Shown here one piece after another: positions 27,352 to 36,869 of a stretch of DNA of 61,963 nt. Source of the stretch: Deltaproteobacteria bacterium (GTDB lineage: Bacteria; Desulfobacterota; Syntrophobacteria; Syntrophobacterales; Syntrophobacteraceae); contig JAKAJS010000205.1 of assembly GCA_021813685.1 (NCBI GenBank), positions 1 to 61,963 on the forward strand, in the 5' to 3' direction. The position numbers were made by a program, and so were the translations under genes. The notes beneath the pieces were generated by a model. It ran no database searches. It saw only the letters and a program-made list of their open reading frames with translations, and had not been told where the DNA came from. Each line of letters starts with the position of its first letter. Position 1 is the first letter of the stretch.

Positions 27352-28602
27352 ATGCGAGAGCAAATCTTGGAGATGGGCAAAAGGGCCCGCGAAGCTTCAC
27401 AGGCGATCGCAACGGCCGACTCCGGGCTGAAGCGCAAAGCGCTCGAACTGACGGCCTTAGCCCTGGGGCGCGAGCGCGCCTCCATTGAGGCCGAAAACCG
27501 CAGGGATGTCGAGGAGGCCGAGCGCAGGGGACTGGCGAAGCCCAAGATCGATCGATTGATTATCAGCCCGAAGGTTTTGGGGGAGATGATCGAAGGGCTC
27601 CAGGAGGTCGCGAGGCTGCCCGACCCGGTTGGCGAAGTGACTGGAATGTGGACGAGGCCAAACGGGCTGCAGGTCGGCAGGATGCGCATCCCGCTGGGAG
27701 TTATCGGCATCGTCTACGAATCGCGCCCAAACGTTACGGTGGATGCTGCGGCGCTTTGCATCAAGGCGGGTAATGCGGTGATTTTGCGCGGGGGTTCGGA
27801 GGCTTTTCACTCCAACAGCCGCCTTGCCGCAATTTTACGCGACTCGCTGCAGGAGGCCGGTCTTCCCCGAGACTGCGTCCAGTTCGTCGAGACCACCGAG
27901 CGCCAGGCGGTGCTCGATCTTCTTGGCCTTGAGGAATACGTCGACGTGATGATTCCCCGGGGGGGAGAAGAGCTCATTCGCTTCGTGGTCGAAAACGCCA
28001 GAATGCCCGTTTTGAAACACTACAAGGGCGTCTGCCACATCTACGTGGATGAGGGCGCAGACATCGAGATGGCACGCAGAATTTGTCTAAACGCCAAGAT
28101 CCAGAGGCCTGCGACCTGCAACGCCATGGAGACGCTTCTGGTGCACGGGGAGATCGCTTCGAGTTTTCTGCCCGCGATGGCCGAAGATTTCCGGCAAAAC
28201 GGCGTAGAACTGCGGGGCTGCGAGAAGACGAGAGCGATTGTACGCGACTGCGCAGCTGCGACCGAAGAGGACTGGCATGCGGAATATCTCGATCTGGTCC
28301 TTTCGGTGCGCGTTGTCGCCGACATGATTGAAGCCGTGCGCCACATTACCCGGTACGGCTCCCAGCATACCGAGGCGATCGTTACGCAAAATTTCGAACG
28401 GGCGCACCGGTTCGTTCGGCAGGTGCAATCTTCGCTTGTGCTGGTAAATGCTTCTACGCGCTTCAACGACGGCTTTCAGCTTGGCCTGGGGGCCGAGATC
28501 GGCATCTCCACCTCGAAACTGCATGCTTTTGGCCCTATGGGAGTGGAAGAACTCACGACGACCAAGTTTATCGCCTTCGGCAACGGCCAGTTGCGCGGCT
28601 GA
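27352..28602 (+). CDS. proA: Gamma-glutamyl phosphate reductase
   Basis: 416 residues, aldehyde-dehydrogenase fold. [20 protein letters not shown] and [10 protein letters not shown] are typical, and [15 protein letters not shown] contains the catalytic cysteine. It reduces glutamyl-5-phosphate to glutamate semialdehyde for proline. A ribosome site GGGAGG stands before the ATG, and the gene is separated from proB by 20 bp, in the same operon as nadD. Confidence 0.96.
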   Translation: MREQILEMGKRAREASQAIATADSGLKRKALELTALALGRERASIEAENRRDVEEAERRGLAKPKIDRLIISPKVLGEMIEGLQEVARLPDPVGEVTGMWTRPNGLQVGRMRIPLGVIGIVYESRPNVTVDAAALCIKAGNAVILRGGSEAFHSNSRLAAILRDSLQEAGLPRDCVQFVETTERQAVLDLLGLEEYVDVMIPRGGEELIRFVVENARMPVLKHYKGVCHIYVDEGADIEMARRICLNAKIQRPATCNAMETLLVHGEIASSFLPAMAEDFRQNGVELRGCEKTRAIVRDCAAATEEDWHAEYLDLVLSVRVVADMIEAVRHITRYGSQHTEAIVTQNFERAHRFVRQVQSSLVLVNASTRFNDGFQLGLGAEIGISTSKLHAFGPMGVEELTTTKFIAFGNGQLRG

Positions 28603-28632
28603 GGGCGCAGAAGGCAAAAACGGAGCAACCTT

Positions 28633-29328
28633 ATGCCGCGACGGCTGGGCATACTGGGAGGGACCTTCGATCCGGTCCACATAGGTCATTTGCGAATAGC
28701 CGAAGAGGCCATGGAAACCCTGGGCTTCGATGAGGTGGTGTTTGTCCCCGTGGCCCTTCCGCCCCACAAACCGGAACGAAACGTTCTCTCCTTTGAAAAC
28801 CGATGGCGCATGCTGCAGCTGGCCATTGCGGACAACCCGCGCTTTCGGCTCTCCGACATCGAGTTGCGGATGCCCGGAAAATCGTATACGGTGAATACGC
28901 TCAAGCGGTTGCACAAGGAAAACCCGGGGGCCGAGCTTTTCTTTTTGGTCGGCTGTGATGCGTTCTTCGAGATGGGCAGCTGGCATGAATTCCGGGATAT
29001 CTTCGGGCTGGCGTGCATCGTGGTGCTGTACAGGCCCGAATGCGATCAGGCGGAGATATTGGCATTTTTAACCGAGAAGGTTTCCGGGGCCTACGAACCG
29101 GTTCCCGGAACGTGCCAGATCCGCCACCCCCGGTTATGTTCGGTGTTTCAACTGCTAAATACCCGGCTGGACATCTCTTCGACCATGATCCGGGAGATGA
29201 TCGGTGCGGGCCGTTCCATCAGGTACCTGGTTCCGGATACGGTATGGAGTTATATTGGGAAAAACGCGCTATACAGAAGGGATGCCGGCAGGCCTCCTTT
29301 CGAACTTGCAAGGGATGGAGATGCCTGA
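28633..29328 (+). CDS. nadD: Nicotinate-nucleotide adenylyltransferase
   Basis: 231 residues. GGTFDPVHIGHLRIAEEA carries the HxGH nucleotidyltransferase motif, and ISSTMIREMIGAGRSIRYLV the C-terminal ISSTxIR motif. It adenylates nicotinate mononucleotide in NAD synthesis. Length is slightly above typical because of a short C-terminal tail. Its end overlaps the start of rsfS. Confidence 0.95.
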   Translation: MPRRLGILGGTFDPVHIGHLRIAEEAMETLGFDEVVFVPVALPPHKPERNVLSFENRWRMLQLAIADNPRFRLSDIELRMPGKSYTVNTLKRLHKENPGAELFFLVGCDAFFEMGSWHEFRDIFGLACIVVLYRPECDQAEILAFLTEKVSGAYEPVPGTCQIRHPRLCSVFQLLNTRLDISSTMIREMIGAGRSIRYLVPDTVWSYIGKNALYRRDAGRPPFELARDGDA

Positions 29329-29734
29329 AGGAAGCATTCCGGCAGAGGCCGGACAAAAAGAAACCGATGTGGAAAAGCGGATGAGCAGCAGAGAAAAGGC
29401 AATCCTGTGCGCCAGGGAAGCGCTGTACCATAAAGCCCTCGATCTGGTCGTTCTGGAGGTAAGCCGCTTTTCTTCCTTTGCCGATTATTTTATCATTTGC
29501 AGCGGAACTTCGAGCAGGCAAGTCCAGGGAATCGCCGACAACGTGGAAAAAGGGCTCAGGGCGAGGGGAATCAAGCCGCTGGGAAGCGAGGGGAGGCAGG
29601 AAGGCCACTGGATTCTCATGGATTACGCCGATGTGATCATCCACATCTTTTACGAACCGGTGCGCCAGGTGTACGATCTGGAAAGCCTTTGGTCCGAGGC
29701 GCCCAGGGTCGAAGGAGTACACAGTGAAGGGTGA
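29315..29734 (+). CDS. rsfS: Ribosomal silencing factor RsfS
   Basis: 139 residues if started at ATG 29315; ATG 29321 or ATG 29381 are equally possible. The core ALDLVVLEVSRFSSFADYFI and GHWILMDYADVIIHIF is the RsfS/Iojap/DUF143 signature. It binds ribosomal protein L14 and blocks 30S-50S joining under starvation. It overlaps the end of nadD, and its stop overlaps the GTG upstream of the protease gene, so this is a tightly packed operon. Confidence 0.92.
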   Translation: MEMPEGSIPAEAGQKETDVEKRMSSREKAILCAREALYHKALDLVVLEVSRFSSFADYFIICSGTSSRQVQGIADNVEKGLRARGIKPLGSEGRQEGHWILMDYADVIIHIFYEPVRQVYDLESLWSEAPRVEGVHSEG

Positions 29735-29781
29735 ACGGAAAAAGCTCTGATGGTCGTTCGCCGATCATTGACAGGACTTTT

Positions 29782-31194
29782 ATGACGCTCGCGACAGGTT
29801 TTGGAAAGAAGATAAAAAAGGCGCGGGTCCTTGCGACCCTGCTGGTTTTCACCTTCACACTCCTTTTCCCGGGCGGGGCGTCCCCGATGAGCCTGAGCGA
29901 TGAAAACGCGCTGGGAAACAAGATCATCAAACTGATCCGGAAGTCCGCGCCCTTTATCGAAGACGGCGAAATTCTCACCTATGTCAATGAAGTCGGGCAG
30001 CGCATCGTAAGCCAAGTCGGCGTTACGCCCTACAAATTCCGATTTTTCGTAATCGATGAACCGGTCCCCAACGCCTTTTCCGTACCCGGCGCAGATGTCT
30101 TCATCTACCGGGGCATCATCGAGATGATGTCTTCTGAAGACGAACTGGCCGCCATACTCGGCCATGAATGCGGACATATCACCGCGCAGCATTTCCAGCG
30201 GTCGATAGATGAATCGAAGATCACGAGCATCGGAATGCTGGCGGGGCTGATCGCGGGGATTTTTCTCGGAGCGCCGGGGCTGGCGATGGGGAGCATGGCC
30301 GCGGGCCAGACGGCGGCCCTCAAATACAGCCGCGAGCATGAAATGGAAGCCGATCTTCGCGGGTTTGGCTATCTGTGCAAGGCGGGCTACAACCCCGAGG
30401 CCATGCCGGAGGTGATGAAAGCGCTCATGCAACGCACCTGGCTGCAGAGTGCGAACGTGCCCGATTACCTCCAGACCCACCCGGGCACCGAGGAGCGTGT
30501 ACTCTACCTGAACGAGTTGGTCAAAAAGGAACAGGCCTCGCACAAGTTTGTCAAGAAGCCTCCGACGGGGGATTTCAAGGTGATTCAGGCGGCCCTGATA
30601 GCCGGCTACTCGAACGAGGAAAAAGCTCTCGAGCGTTTCCGGGCGGGGATCAAAAAAGGCGACAGCACGGCGGTCTACGGACTGGGGCGTCTATACCTCA
30701 GGGAAGAAAAGTGGGGCAAGGCCGTCGTCGAACTCAAGAAAGCCGCGGGCCTCATGCCCTACGACCCGTTCGTGCTCAGTACTCTTGCGGAAGCCTGCCG
30801 CAAGGCCGGCAAGCTCAAGGAGGCGAAAACCATCCTGGAATCGGCCCTGACCATCGACCCGTCCTCGACGATCGCTCACTACAGGCTTGCCCTCGTGCTG
30901 ATGGATATGGGGAAAAAAGATGAGGCGATCGCAAACCTCACGCAGATCGAAGATTTTGCCCCCACTTTTCCCGATATAGATTATCAGCTGGGCGTGGCCC
31001 TGGGGCAGACGAACAGTCTGGGGCAGGCCCATTTTTATCTGGGATGCTATTACTATCATGAAGATAACAGTGCACTTGCAATTGTGCAGTTTAAAATGGC
31101 AAAAAAGCTCCTCACCGGTTCAAAATTAATACAGACAGACGAGTATTTGAAAGAACTTCTACCCAAGAAACATGGGTTCTCCCTGCACCTGTGA
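29782..31194 (+). CDS. M48 family metalloprotease with TPR repeats (BepA-like), exported
   Basis: 470 residues. Signal peptide at the N-terminus (KKARVLATLLVFTFTLLFPG), M48 zinc-protease domain with HECGH (His128, Glu129, His132) and a later Glu in EHEMEADL, then tetratricopeptide repeats in the C-terminal half (SALTIDPSSTIAHYRLALVL). This is the architecture of BepA/YfgC periplasmic proteases that degrade misassembled outer-membrane proteins. The ATG at 29782 is preferred because AGGA lies 6 bases upstream and the signal peptide starts there; an in-frame GTG at 29731 overlaps rsfS. Confidence 0.85.
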   Translation: MTLATGFGKKIKKARVLATLLVFTFTLLFPGGASPMSLSDENALGNKIIKLIRKSAPFIEDGEILTYVNEVGQRIVSQVGVTPYKFRFFVIDEPVPNAFSVPGADVFIYRGIIEMMSSEDELAAILGHECGHITAQHFQRSIDESKITSIGMLAGLIAGIFLGAPGLAMGSMAAGQTAALKYSREHEMEADLRGFGYLCKAGYNPEAMPEVMKALMQRTWLQSANVPDYLQTHPGTEERVLYLNELVKKEQASHKFVKKPPTGDFKVIQAALIAGYSNEEKALERFRAGIKKGDSTAVYGLGRLYLREEKWGKAVVELKKAAGLMPYDPFVLSTLAEACRKAGKLKEAKTILESALTIDPSSTIAHYRLALVLMDMGKKDEAIANLTQIEDFAPTFPDIDYQLGVALGQTNSLGQAHFYLGCYYYHEDNSALAIVQFKMAKKLLTGSKLIQTDEYLKELLPKKHGFSLHL

Positions 31195-31213
31195 TCCAAT
31201 GGAGAAGCGTATT

Positions 31214-32728
31214 ATGTCCCATCGTAATAATAAAGACTTACAAAACAAACAGCCGGCATCGGAAATTTCTCCATTCGCTGACTCATCCGGCAAAAACATC
31301 CCCCTTCTGGTCATTTCCCTGCTGGGGCTGTTGGTTTCCCTGCTGAGCGGTTTGCATGAATCCATTCCGTTTGCAGCCTCGATCTGCACCAATGCGTGCG
31401 CGGATACGACCCGGATGCATTTTCTCCACGTTCCCTTCTGGGTGTGGGGCATCGTTTTTTACCTCCTGGCTGCAGCCCTGGCCATTTTCAGGCAGGAGGC
31501 GCTCGCGTGGATCGTTTTTTGCGCTGCGGGAGTGGAAGCCGTTCTCGTAGTGATCATGGTCCGCATGCACCTTCCCTGCATCTTCTGCATTGCGAATGCG
31601 GCAGTCGTTGCCGTGCTGCTTGCGGTTGCGTTCAGAAAAGAGCTTGTGTGGCAGCAGGCGACCTTGGGGCTTTTTTTCTTTGTGGTCTTCCTTTTCCTGG
31701 TTCCTTTCGAAAACAGCCTGCCCTTTTTCGCCGAGGCAAACGCGGGAGCCGGCCGCCAGGAATACGCAGCGGCGGCAAAGGTGGGAAATGAAGTCATAAC
31801 CAACCAGCGGCTCGACGTGCTTCTCGGCTCAAACCTTCTCCAGTTGCGCACGCAGATCTACCAGATGAAAATGCAGAGACTGAGCCAGCTGATAGAAGAT
31901 GGCATTCTTGCCCGGGAGGCAAAAAAAGAGGGCAAGACGGTCGATCAGCTCGTCAAGAGGGTAACCGCTTCGGTAAACGTTTCCGATGCCGAGGTAGCCC
32001 AATACATGCAGGAGCATCAACAGCAGCTCCAGGTCTATGAGAAAACCGTTCCCAACCTCAAACAGCGTATCCAGCAGGGACTCCTGGAGCAGAAAAAACA
32101 GATCGCTGTAAGAAACTATGCCCAGTCGCTCGAAGCCCGTTACGGGGTGAAAATCTTTTTGCCCGTGCCCAAGCCGCCGACGGTAACGGTCGATACGAAA
32201 GGCGCCCCGGCTCTCGGGCCGAAAAATGCTCCGGTAACCGTGATCGAATTCTCCGACTACCAGTGCCCGGCATGCCGTGCCAACCACCCGGTGGTAAAGC
32301 AAATCAGGAAGGAATTTGCGGGCAAGCTGCGGTGGATCTATATGGAGTACCCCCTGCACATACACCAGTATGCTTTCGAGGCGGCGGAGGCCGGGCTCTG
32401 TGCCGAAGATCAGGGAAAATTCTGGCAATATCAGGACGATCTCTACACCACGCCCGACCTCACGGTCCCCAATTTGATCGCCATGGCCAAAAAGATGGGA
32501 ATGTCGGGCAAAAAGTTTTCGCAGTGCCTCAGTAGTTCGAAATATAAGGCTCAAGTGAAAAAGAGCATGGCGCAGGCGACCCAGATAGGTATAGACAGGA
32601 CCCCTACATACGTTATAAACGGTATGGTGTTCATCGGGGGGCCGTCACTCGACAGATTCAAAGATGTGATCGAGGAGGCGTTACAGGCAGCGGGGATTCG
32701 GAAGCAGATTGCCCGAAAGGCCAAGTGA
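31214..32728 (+). CDS. VKOR domain - PpiC/SurA-like linker - DsbA-like thioredoxin fusion
   Basis: 504 residues. Residues about 25-170 hold four or five membrane helices with VKOR-type cysteines: a loop pair C58/C62 and the active CxxC PCIFC (C122, C125). Residues about 185-310 are a SurA-N-like helical linker. Residues about 320-504 are a DsbA-like domain with CPAC (C351, C354) and the cis-proline region RTPTYVINGM. VKOR would reoxidise the DsbA part using quinone, making a self-contained periplasmic disulfide-forming machine. The ATG at 31214 has GGAGA upstream. Follows the M48 protease by 19 bp. Confidence 0.85.
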   Translation: MSHRNNKDLQNKQPASEISPFADSSGKNIPLLVISLLGLLVSLLSGLHESIPFAASICTNACADTTRMHFLHVPFWVWGIVFYLLAAALAIFRQEALAWIVFCAAGVEAVLVVIMVRMHLPCIFCIANAAVVAVLLAVAFRKELVWQQATLGLFFFVVFLFLVPFENSLPFFAEANAGAGRQEYAAAAKVGNEVITNQRLDVLLGSNLLQLRTQIYQMKMQRLSQLIEDGILAREAKKEGKTVDQLVKRVTASVNVSDAEVAQYMQEHQQQLQVYEKTVPNLKQRIQQGLLEQKKQIAVRNYAQSLEARYGVKIFLPVPKPPTVTVDTKGAPALGPKNAPVTVIEFSDYQCPACRANHPVVKQIRKEFAGKLRWIYMEYPLHIHQYAFEAAEAGLCAEDQGKFWQYQDDLYTTPDLTVPNLIAMAKKMGMSGKKFSQCLSSSKYKAQVKKSMAQATQIGIDRTPTYVINGMVFIGGPSLDRFKDVIEEALQAAGIRKQIARKAK

Positions 32729-32802
32729 ATCGCTGTTCATCCCTTTCCCTTTGGTGTGGTCTTTGAGGCGCACGTTGTGACAAACATGAGATGGAGGGTT
32801 TC

Positions 32803-34386
32803 ATGAAGATTCTTGTAAGCGACAATCTGTCCGAATCCGGGATCGAAATACTTACCAAAGTTCCGGGCTTCGAAGTGGATGTAAACACTTCGCTCACTCC
32901 GGAAGAACTGAAGCGGGTAATTCGGGACTACGATGCGTTGATAATCCGAAGCGCCACCAAGGTGACGGCGGAAGTGATCGAAAATGCCGATAACCTCAAG
33001 GTGGTGGGCCGCGCCGGCATAGGGCTGGACAACGTCGATATAGAAGCCGCGAGCAAACGGGGCATCGTGGTGATGAACACGCCGGAGGGCAACGTCATCA
33101 CGACCGCCGAGCATACCATCGCGATGATGCTTTCCCTCACCCGCAACATTCCGCAGGCTTCGAGTTCTTTAAAGAACAACGCCTGGGAAAAGAAGCGTTT
33201 CAAGGGAAAGGAAGTCTACAACAAGGTGCTGGGCATCATCGGAATCGGCCGAATCGGACGCGTGGTGGCCGACCGCGCCCAGGGGCTGAAGATGCAGGTA
33301 ATCGCCTACGACCCCTTCATCAATCCCGAGGTTATCGAGAGCCTGGGTCTGCGGAGCGCTACGTTTGACGAAATGCTTGCGCAGGCCGACTACATCACGG
33401 TGCATACCCCGATGACCCCGGAAACCCGCGGCATGCTCAACAAAGCGGCCTTCGCGAAGATGAAAAAGGGGGTCTTCATCCTCAATTGCGCCCGTGGGGG
33501 GATCGTTGACGAGCAGGACCTCTACGATGCCATAAAAGAGGGAAAAGTTGCGGGGGCTGCTCTGGACGTCTTTACAAAGGAGCCGCCAACCGATCATCCG
33601 CTGCTCACCCTCGACCAGGTGATCGCCACCCCGCACCTCGGGGCGTCAACGGCCGAGGCGCAGGAAAACGTCGCCCTGGCGGTTGCCGACCAGATTACCG
33701 ATTACCTGACCCGGGGCACCATCCGCAATGCCGTAAACGCACCCAATATCGACGGGGCGGTTCTGGTAAAGCTGCGCCCCTACCTGACCCTGGCCGAACA
33801 GCTCGGATGCGTACTCTCCCAGATTACCAAAGGCGCCATCCAGAAGGTCTCGGTGGAATTCGTAGGAGATGCGGCCGCGATGGAGACCCAGACGCTCACC
33901 ACGGCGGTCATCAAGGGCATGCTCACCCCGATCCTGGGAGACATGGTCAACTTTGTAAACGCCCCCGTCCACGCCAAGGAGCGCGACATCCGGGTGAGCA
34001 CCTCGATTCGCAGCGAGGCCGAAGACTTCACCAACCTGATCAGCATCCATGTGAAGACGTCGCAGGGGGAAAACCTGGTGGCCGGAACAATCGTCGGGAA
34101 AAAAGAGCCGCGGATGATCCGGATCAACGACTTCCGTCTGGAAGCACCTCTGGAAGGGCACCTGGTTCTCATCTACAACATCGACACTCCCGGCACCATC
34201 GGCGCGATCGGGACCTGCCTGGGTCGCCACCATATAAATATATCCCTGATGAACGTCGGGCAGGTGCTCGCACGCGGACAAAACATTATATTCTTACGCA
34301 CGGATATGCCGGTTCCCGCAAATGTCGTCCAGGAACTGCTTGCGCTCGAAAACGTGGACCTTGTCCAGGCGATTACACTCTGTTAA
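32803..34386 (+). CDS. serA: D-3-phosphoglycerate dehydrogenase
   Basis: 527 residues: NAD-binding 2-hydroxyacid dehydrogenase (GIIGIGRIGRVVADRA, catalytic His in HLGASTAEAQ), an intervening ASB domain, and a C-terminal ACT domain (HLVLIYNIDTPGTIGAIG) that in homologues senses serine. It makes phosphohydroxypyruvate for serine synthesis. The ATG at 32803 follows GGAGG. This is the long three-domain form common in bacteria. Confidence 0.95.
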   Translation: MKILVSDNLSESGIEILTKVPGFEVDVNTSLTPEELKRVIRDYDALIIRSATKVTAEVIENADNLKVVGRAGIGLDNVDIEAASKRGIVVMNTPEGNVITTAEHTIAMMLSLTRNIPQASSSLKNNAWEKKRFKGKEVYNKVLGIIGIGRIGRVVADRAQGLKMQVIAYDPFINPEVIESLGLRSATFDEMLAQADYITVHTPMTPETRGMLNKAAFAKMKKGVFILNCARGGIVDEQDLYDAIKEGKVAGAALDVFTKEPPTDHPLLTLDQVIATPHLGASTAEAQENVALAVADQITDYLTRGTIRNAVNAPNIDGAVLVKLRPYLTLAEQLGCVLSQITKGAIQKVSVEFVGDAAAMETQTLTTAVIKGMLTPILGDMVNFVNAPVHAKERDIRVSTSIRSEAEDFTNLISIHVKTSQGENLVAGTIVGKKEPRMIRINDFRLEAPLEGHLVLIYNIDTPGTIGAIGTCLGRHHINISLMNVGQVLARGQNIIFLRTDMPVPANVVQELLALENVDLVQAITLC

Positions 34387-34410
34387 TGCAACGGGGGAGG
34401 AAATCATTCC

Positions 34411-34833
34411 ATGGCAGAACATGAAGAAGAAAAGGGATTTGTGATCAAGGATCGCCGTCGGTTCGCCGAAGGAGCGGAACCCGAAGAAGAAAGCAAGGGG
34501 CCGCAGACGGAGAGCGAGCGGCCCGAGGCCGAACCGCAGAGCGCAGGACCCGAAACCGCTTCCCGCGAAGAGGAACGGGGACCGTTGCCCGAAGTGTCGA
34601 TGGCCACCTTTGTTTTTTCGCTCAGCTCCTCGGCTCTGGTGCACCTGGGGGAGATCCCCGAACCGGAAACCAACCAAACGAGGGTCGATCTGGGGATCGC
34701 AAAGCAGATCATCGACACCCTGGGCATGCTCCAGGAAAAAACGAAGGGAAACCTCGATCCCGACGAGGAAACTCTGCTCCGCTCGGTGCTCTACGACCTG
34801 CGGATGCGCTACGTCCAAAAATCGGGCAAATAG
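34411..34833 (+). CDS. DUF1844 domain protein
   Basis: 140 residues: an acidic, low-complexity N-terminal half (many E and P, about residues 5-60) and a conserved C-terminal segment VSMATFVFSLSSSALVHLGE followed by TRVDLGIAKQIIDTL, the DUF1844 signature. The function is unknown. It lies between serA and ispE in an operon-like row, and its stop is only 25 bp before the chosen ispE start. Confidence 0.85.
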   Translation: MAEHEEEKGFVIKDRRRFAEGAEPEEESKGPQTESERPEAEPQSAGPETASREEERGPLPEVSMATFVFSLSSSALVHLGEIPEPETNQTRVDLGIAKQIIDTLGMLQEKTKGNLDPDEETLLRSVLYDLRMRYVQKSGK

Positions 34834-34858
34834 CGTGGGCACCCTGGAAGGCGACGTA

Positions 34859-35725
34859 TTGGAAAAGGTGAGGAAAAGGCCGGGATCGGTTTTGGAGGTC
34901 CCGGCCAAAATAAACCTGTGGCTCGAGGTGATCGGAAAACGAGAAGACGGCTACCACGATCTATCGAGCCTGATGCTTCCCGTTTCCGTTTTCGACCGCA
35001 TCGGGGTGGCAGTTACGCCGGGAGAGGGGGGGATATCGCTTTGGTGCAACACGCCGGAGATCCCTTCCGACGAGAGAAACCTCGCCTGGCGGGCGGCCGA
35101 GCTTTTTCTCAAGGCAAGCGGCAAGGCGGCCCGGGTGGAGATAGAAATCGAGAAACGCATCCCCTGGGGCGCGGGTCTTGGCGGGGGCAGTTCGGACGCT
35201 GCCGGCGTTCTTAACGCCCTCAACGCCTTTTTCCAAGAGGCCCTTCCCCCGGAGAGGCTCCAAACAGCGGCACTGAAGCTAGGGGCCGATGTGCCCTTTT
35301 TCCTCACCCCCCGCCCCGCCCTGGCCACGGGAGTAGGCGAAAGGCTCGAATTTGCCCGAAGCGCACCCGACTATCCGCTGCTTCTCATAAAACCCCCGGT
35401 TTGTGTGCCGACGGCCTGGGTGTATCAAAATTTGAAATTGACAAAATCCGCGGCTCAAATTAAATTAGCTAGTTTCGAAGAGGATCCGTGGCAATTTACG
35501 GCCCTCATCGAAAATGATCTGGAATCGGTCACCGTTCCCCGCTACTCGATCATCGCGGAAATCAAGCGATGGCTGCTCGGGCAGGGAGCGCTCGCGGCCT
35601 CCATGAGCGGAAGCGGGCCGACGGTGTTTGGAATCTTCCGGAACGCTGGTGCGGCGCAGGACGCCGCAGCAGTGGCGGCAAAACAGTGGTCGGATTGTTG
35701 GGTTCACTGCGCGCAGGTACTTTAA
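34859..35725 (+). CDS. ispE: 4-diphosphocytidyl-2-C-methyl-D-erythritol kinase
   Basis: 288 residues. VPAKINLWLEVIGKREDGYH is the IspE N-terminus, and PWGAGLGGGSSDAAGVL the GHMP-kinase ATP loop. It phosphorylates CDP-ME in the non-mevalonate isoprenoid pathway. The TTG at 34859 is favoured because GGAAGG lies 8 bases upstream; GTG 34835 and GTG 34868 are alternatives. Followed by tRNA-Gln and prs, a usual order. Confidence 0.93.
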   Translation: MEKVRKRPGSVLEVPAKINLWLEVIGKREDGYHDLSSLMLPVSVFDRIGVAVTPGEGGISLWCNTPEIPSDERNLAWRAAELFLKASGKAARVEIEIEKRIPWGAGLGGGSSDAAGVLNALNAFFQEALPPERLQTAALKLGADVPFFLTPRPALATGVGERLEFARSAPDYPLLLIKPPVCVPTAWVYQNLKLTKSAAQIKLASFEEDPWQFTALIENDLESVTVPRYSIIAEIKRWLLGQGALAASMSGSGPTVFGIFRNAGAAQDAAAVAAKQWSDCWVHCAQVL

Positions 35726-35732
35726 CTTTTTT

Positions 35733-35807
35733 TGGGGCGTCGCCAAGCGGTAAGGCACGGGTCTTTGGAATCCGCATTCGGAGGTTCGAATCCTCCCGCC
35801 CCAGCCA
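35733..35807 (+). tRNA. tRNA-Gln (anticodon TTG)
   Basis: Cloverleaf from TGGGGCG at 35733 to the encoded CCA at 35805-35807. Anticodon stem CGGGT with ATCCG around loop CTTTGGA gives anticodon TTG (UUG). D arm GCCAAGCGGTAAGGC and T arm GGAGG-TTCGAAT-CCTCC are standard. 75 bases in all. It lies between ispE and prs. Confidence 0.95.
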
Positions 35808-35852
35808 TTTTTTCCCTGCCTGTCCGATGGGCAAGCGGGGCAGAGTGAGACT

Positions 35853-36791
35853 ATGTGGAGCCGCTTAACCCTTTTTGCCGGAAATTCAAATACCGCTCTT
35901 ACCCAGAAGGTCTGCTCGCAATTGCAGATAGGCACCGGCAAAGCCCTCATAGGCCGCTTCAGCGACGGGGAAATTCGCGTTGAGATCGCTGAAAACGTAA
36001 GGGGCAAAGACACCTACGTTCTTCAATCGACCTGCCCTCCCGTCAACGAAAATCTCATGGAACTGCTGGTCATCATCGACGCTCTCAAAAGAGCTTCGGC
36101 GCGGCGGATAAACGCCATAATCCCCTATTACGGCTACGGGCGGCAGGACCAGAAGGATAAGCCCAGGGTTCCCATCGCCGCCAAGGTGGTTGCCGATCTT
36201 TTGACCGTCGCGGGCGCCGACCGCGTGATTACAATCGATCTGCACTCGGACCAGATCCAGGGGTTTTTCCACATTCCCGTGGAGCATTTGTTTGGCACAA
36301 CGGCCCTGCTCGAAGCGATACGAGGCGACTTGGAGGGAGACGAAATCATTGTGGCCCCGGATGCAGGAGGCACGGAGCGCTCGCGCATCTTCGCCGCGCG
36401 TTTGAAGCTCGATCTGGCTCTCATGGACTACCGGGGGGAAACCGATACACATCCGGAAATCGTTGGCAGGGTCAAGGGCAGAAAGGTCATCATCCTGGAC
36501 GATCTGATCGATTCGGGCCAGACGGTTTTGCGCACAGCCAACGCGGCCTTCGAGGCAGGGGCCGGAAGCGTCGAGGTCTGTGTGGTCCACCCCGTGCTTT
36601 CCGGGGCGTCGGTAGAGGGAATCGCCGAATCGGCTATCGCAAGGCTGCTGGTAACCGATACCATTCCGCTCTCCGAGAAGGCGAAGGCGTGCGAGAAGAT
36701 CCATGAGGTAAGCATTGCGCCCATGCTTGCCGAGGTCATAAAGAGGGTGCATTTTGAGGAATCCATCAGTTCGATATTCAAGGAATACTAA
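35853..36791 (+). CDS. prs: Ribose-phosphate pyrophosphokinase
   Basis: 312 residues, the standard length. FAGNSNTALTQKV at the N-terminus, YYGYGRQDQKDKPR (flexible ATP loop) and the PRPP motif VIILDDLIDSGQT near residue 215 are present. It makes PRPP from ribose 5-phosphate and ATP for nucleotide, histidine and NAD synthesis. Followed by rplY and pth. Confidence 0.97.
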   Translation: MWSRLTLFAGNSNTALTQKVCSQLQIGTGKALIGRFSDGEIRVEIAENVRGKDTYVLQSTCPPVNENLMELLVIIDALKRASARRINAIIPYYGYGRQDQKDKPRVPIAAKVVADLLTVAGADRVITIDLHSDQIQGFFHIPVEHLFGTTALLEAIRGDLEGDEIIVAPDAGGTERSRIFAARLKLDLALMDYRGETDTHPEIVGRVKGRKVIILDDLIDSGQTVLRTANAAFEAGAGSVEVCVVHPVLSGASVEGIAESAIARLLVTDTIPLSEKAKACEKIHEVSIAPMLAEVIKRVHFEESISSIFKEY

Positions 36792-36869
36792 ATTACGGCG
36801 CACCGCGGCCGGCCCCTGCGCCGCAGCGGACTCCACAAATGAGCGCCGGTTGAATCGGAGGCACACGCA

